DNA from: a virus
DNA length: 63,727 bases
Strand: one strand, 5' to 3'
IMG/VR virus record: IMGVR_UViG_3300033153_006754
Span: 1-63,727 of that record
The position numbers were made by a program, and so were the translations under genes. This document shows positions 63,656 through 63,727 of this stretch, piece by piece. Every line of letters starts with the position of its first letter. The first letter of the stretch is position 1. The notes beneath the pieces are model-generated. The model saw only the letters and a list, made by a program, of their open reading frames with translations. It was not told where the DNA came from and did not search any database.

Positions 63656-63727
63656 GGTACCCAGGTGTGCCAGTAGGCAGCTGGGTGGGGGCATAGCTCA
63701 CAATGGCCTGTGGCATGGCTGAGTGGT

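Larger units (their letters stand above)
63113..63727 (+). other. Structured non-coding right end of the window
   Basis: No convincing gene in 615 bases. It holds a D-arm-like GGTAGCTCAGCTGG string (63188-63201), direct repeats CAGCTGAGGTGG (63414 and 63468, a weaker copy between), a 12-bp inverted repeat, GC hairpins and a tRNA-like GGGGGCATAGCTCA at the edge (63686). Confidence 0.5.

Overview
The window is part of a large genome of a contractile-tailed phage (myovirus). It has a tail sheath and tail tube, a HK97-type major capsid protein, portal and large terminase, baseplate proteins, very large virion proteins (2123, 1619, 1482 and 1393 residues) and a dense tRNA array. The host cannot be read off directly. 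The DNA is moderately GC-rich, starts are mostly ATG behind AAGGAGG-type ribosome binding sites, promoters look sigma-70 like (TTGACT, 16-base spacer, TAnnnT), and one small DNA-binding protein resembles ribbon-helix-helix proteins I associate with actinobacteria. An actinobacterial host is therefore a reasonable guess, not a conclusion.

Layout. (1) 1-45.3 kb, all minus strand: the virion module, transcribed from right to left. From right to left it runs: small membrane protein, unknown proteins, a giant SNase-containing virion protein, three small hydrophobic proteins, large terminase, an unknown protein, portal, a protease/scaffold-like protein, a probable capsid accessory protein, major capsid protein, neck and adaptor proteins, sheath, tube, a second tube-like protein, two paralogous small proteins, two giant tail proteins, the giant baseplate hub, and baseplate proteins including J and a gp25/W-like protein. 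Neighbouring genes mostly overlap by a few bases (ATGA, TAATG). Strong hairpins sit behind the major capsid and tail tube genes. (2) 45.4-50.35 kb, minus strand: 40 recognisable tRNA genes with anticodons for all 20 amino acids, two small proteins, several promoters of one family, three highly structured non-tRNA RNAs, and tRNA-like oddities. The most striking is a circularly permuted tRNA-like element whose acceptor stem is closed by a GAAA loop. (3) 50.35-58.05 kb, minus strand: tightly coupled accessory genes, including two methyltransferases, zinc-binding proteins, DNA-binding proteins and putative counter-defence proteins. Scattered among them are three very small proteins that resemble separate pieces of the phage's own major capsid protein and one tail-tube-like protein. 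(4) 58.05-59.03 kb: a divergent non-coding region with direct repeats, many hairpins and tRNA-arm-like motifs, a candidate origin or control region. (5) 59.03-63.7 kb, plus strand: small zinc-ribbon proteins, a 523-residue unknown, a membrane protein, and long structured leaders and intergenic hairpins that share a conserved loop.

How it fits together: regions 1 and 2 are a late virion operon and a translation-support RNA operon. Region 3 looks like a host-takeover and counter-defence operon driven by a promoter at 58.1 kb. Region 5 is read divergently from the 58 kb control region and appears to be controlled at RNA level. The best candidates for something undescribed are the permuted tRNA-like RNA together with other tRNA-arm motifs in leaders, and the cluster of miniature virion-protein look-alikes.
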